Position numbers and translations under genes: made by a program | Assembly: GCA_017964865.1 (NCBI GenBank) | Contig: JAGCRE010000040.1 | Coordinates: 1-7,985, forward strand | Reading direction: 5' to 3' | Length of the DNA: 7,985 bases | Source of the DNA: Alphaproteobacteria bacterium | GTDB taxonomy: Bacteria > Pseudomonadota > Alphaproteobacteria > Rs-D84 | The notes under the pieces: generated by a model | What the model was told of the DNA's origin: nothing | What the model saw: only the letters and a program-made list of their open reading frames with translations | The model's database searches: none | Part shown: piece after piece, positions 6,330 to 7,985 of the stretch | How positions within the stretch are numbered: position 1 is the stretch's first letter | Layout of the letters: each line of letters starts with the position of its first letter

Positions 6330-7315
6330 AATGGAAAGAAGCAGATTTTAAAAGCGGAATTGATAAAATACGGGCGGTATTAATATATGGTCCCGATGCC
6401 GGCCAGGTTGATGAGTATTGCGATAAAGCCATAGAAAAATTGGGAATCGAAAAAGACAATCTGTTTGCCATTGATTCAAATGATTTGGCTGAAAAGCAAG
6501 AGGCATTATTTGCAGAAAGTTGCACACCATCAATGTTCGGTGGCCAAAAAATGGTTATTATTTCAAACGCGGGCGACGGTGATGCAAAAATAATTGATGA
6601 ATTGGTATCGCACCCGGGGTTGTCTGCAACGGTTATTATTTGTGGTGGTGAATTGCGTGCCGGGGGCGGGTTGCGTGCGATGTTTGAAAATGGTAATGAT
6701 ATTGCCGCATTGCCATGCTATAACGACGATGCACGAACATTGGAAACATTGATACGCAGTGAATTATCTGCAGAATCGGGAATAAAACAAATAACACCCG
6801 ATGCAATGGCATATATGACGACGCACCTGGGGGGCGACCGCGGAATTACACGTGGATTTTTGAATAAAATTGCGATTTACGTCAGTGATAAACAAATTGT
6901 CGAACTGGATGATGTGGAAAAATGTTTACCTGATACGGGGGCCGCAGACACCGATGATTATTTGTTTTCTCTAACTGCGGGGCATGTTGCACAAACGGTT
7001 ACTGCGTTGGACCGTCTGTTATATTCTGGGGCCGAAGTGAATATGTTGGTGCGTATGTTGGATATGCATTTCAAACGGTTGTTGTCCGCAGTGGTTGATG
7101 GGCAATTACCACGATTATTTTGGAAGGTTGAAGATAAATTCCGCACCGCAATGAAAATTTGGTCTGAACCAGATATAACCGCGGTGTTGGTGCGGTTAAA
7201 CGAATTAGAAAAGCAATTACGCACAACGGGTATGCCAAATGAAATACTGGTGCGTGATTTTTCATTAAAATTGGCAATGCGTGCCGCCAAAATGGCAATA
7301 AGAAAAAGGAATTAA
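6326..7315 (+). CDS. holA: DNA polymerase III subunit delta
   Basis: The 329-residue product is the delta subunit of the clamp loader, which opens the beta sliding clamp and loads it on primed DNA. Family signs include the N-terminal degenerate nucleotide-fold motif VLIYGPDAGQVDE (18-30), where the Walker A lysine is absent, as expected because delta does not hydrolyse ATP. SMFGGQKMVII (69-79) contains the region expected to contact the clamp. LGGDRGITRGFLNKIAIY (168-185) matches the delta signature in the lid domain. A helical C-terminal collar domain follows (about 210-329). The length is usual for the family. The start overlaps the lptE stop by four bases (ATGA). No strong Shine-Dalgarno is visible, so translational coupling to lptE is likely. 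The gene is followed two bases after its stop by map. Confidence 0.93.
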   Translation: MKWKEADFKSGIDKIRAVLIYGPDAGQVDEYCDKAIEKLGIEKDNLFAIDSNDLAEKQEALFAESCTPSMFGGQKMVIISNAGDGDAKIIDELVSHPGLSATVIICGGELRAGGGLRAMFENGNDIAALPCYNDDARTLETLIRSELSAESGIKQITPDAMAYMTTHLGGDRGITRGFLNKIAIYVSDKQIVELDDVEKCLPDTGAADTDDYLFSLTAGHVAQTVTALDRLLYSGAEVNMLVRMLDMHFKRLLSAVVDGQLPRLFWKVEDKFRTAMKIWSEPDITAVLVRLNELEKQLRTTGMPNEILVRDFSLKLAMRAAKMAIRKRN

Positions 7316-7317
7316 AA

Positions 7318-7985
7318 ATGTTGGCATCTGTATATGCACCAAAAGATTTTAAACGTCTGCGTGCATCGGGCGATTTGGTTGCACGGTGTTTTGATTTTAT
7401 TTCACCGTATATCAAGGCGGGCATATCAACCGGAGAAATCGATCGTATGGTTGCCGAATTTTTAAAAGAAAACGGTGCACGTTCGTCTGATTTAGGATAC
7501 CAGGGTTATCCAAAAAGTATTTGCACATCGGTTAATGATGTTATCGTGCATGGAATCCCCAGTGATGGTGTTATATTAAAAGACGGTGATATTGTTAATG
7601 TCGATTTGACTGCGGAATACAAGGGGTGGCATGGTGATGCATCGCGTATGTTTATGATTGGTAAAGTATCACCAAAGGCACGCGAATTGGTCCAAACGTG
7701 TCAAGACGCGTTAAATGCGGCAATTTCGATTTGTGCCCCGGGGGTGCCGTTGTCGGAAATAGGCAAGACGATAGAAGCGGTTGTTAAACCACATGGATTT
7801 TCTATATCGCGTGATTTTGTTGGACATGGCATTGGCAAGGTTATGCATGATGACCCCCAGATATATCATTTCTATGATAAAATGTGGGACAATGTTAAAA
7901 TGGTGCCGGGTTTGGTGTTCACAATCGAACCAATGATAAATACTGGTCGGCCCGAATGTAAAATAGATGCCGATGGTTGGACCGC
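7318..7985 (+). CDS. map: Methionine aminopeptidase, type I (C-terminus beyond right edge)
   Basis: The 222 visible codons encode a type I methionine aminopeptidase, the cytoplasmic metalloenzyme that removes the initiator methionine from nascent proteins. Metal and catalytic residues are in place with almost E. coli numbering: His78 in VIVHGIP, Asp96 in VNVDLTAEY, Asp107 in GWHGDASRMF, His170 in VGHGIGKVMHDDP and Glu204 in FTIEPM. The last metal ligand, a glutamate near residue 235 in the family, is outside the window. There is no N-terminal zinc-finger extension. ATG 7318 is supported by AAGGA at 7306-7310, seven bases upstream, which lies inside the end of holA. The gap from the holA stop is two bases, so it belongs to the same transcript as lptE and holA. 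Confidence 0.95.
   Translation, partial: MLASVYAPKDFKRLRASGDLVARCFDFISPYIKAGISTGEIDRMVAEFLKENGARSSDLGYQGYPKSICTSVNDVIVHGIPSDGVILKDGDIVNVDLTAEYKGWHGDASRMFMIGKVSPKARELVQTCQDALNAAISICAPGVPLSEIGKTIEAVVKPHGFSISRDFVGHGIGKVMHDDPQIYHFYDKMWDNVKMVPGLVFTIEPMINTGRPECKIDADGWT

Noticed and set aside
1..7985. CRISPR arrays, transposons, tRNA or rRNA genes and phage modules
   Set aside because: No regularly spaced repeats, transposase or integrase motifs, or cloverleaf-like segments were noticed on reading both strands.

Overview
The window is an AT-rich stretch of a Gram-negative bacterial chromosome. It is most likely from an anaerobic, host-associated (gut-type) alphaproteobacterium. LptE, part of the LPS-export machinery, implies an outer membrane. 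An oxygen-sensitive class III ribonucleotide reductase implies anaerobic growth. The small lptE-holA overlap and the LptE lipobox followed by GFHPMY are alphaproteobacterial in style. The lineage is inference, since no rRNA or other phylogenetic marker is present.

Layout, left to right. (1) Positions 1-1552, minus strand: the N-terminal 517 residues of anaerobic ribonucleoside-triphosphate reductase NrdD, whose C-terminus lies beyond the left edge. Its promoter carries two NrdR-box-like palindromes. (2) Positions 1553-1941: a 389-base AT-rich divergent intergenic region with both promoters, a perfect 18-bp palindrome and a recurring CGATTCG heptamer. (3) Positions 1942-3546, plus strand: an AMP-forming acyl-CoA synthetase-type ligase followed by a strong intrinsic terminator. 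(4) Positions 3649-4509, plus strand: an unrecognised 286-residue charged protein with its own promoter, starting at ATG 3649 rather than at an upstream TTG. (5) A hairpin shared by two convergent genes at 4510-4533. (6) Positions 4536-5768, minus strand: a membrane-anchored, cysteine-rich probable surface protein with four tandem Cys modules. (7) Positions 5859-7985, plus strand: a tight operon lptE-holA-map. It encodes the LPS-assembly lipoprotein, the DNA polymerase III delta subunit and type I methionine aminopeptidase; map is cut by the right edge.

Most genes are housekeeping: deoxynucleotide supply under NrdR control, acyl activation, outer-membrane biogenesis, replication clamp loading and N-terminal methionine removal. 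The least explained parts are the cysteine-rich anchored protein, the orphan 286-residue protein and the palindrome region upstream of the ligase. No mobile element, CRISPR array, tRNA or rRNA was seen, and I found no convincing evidence of a new multi-gene system.
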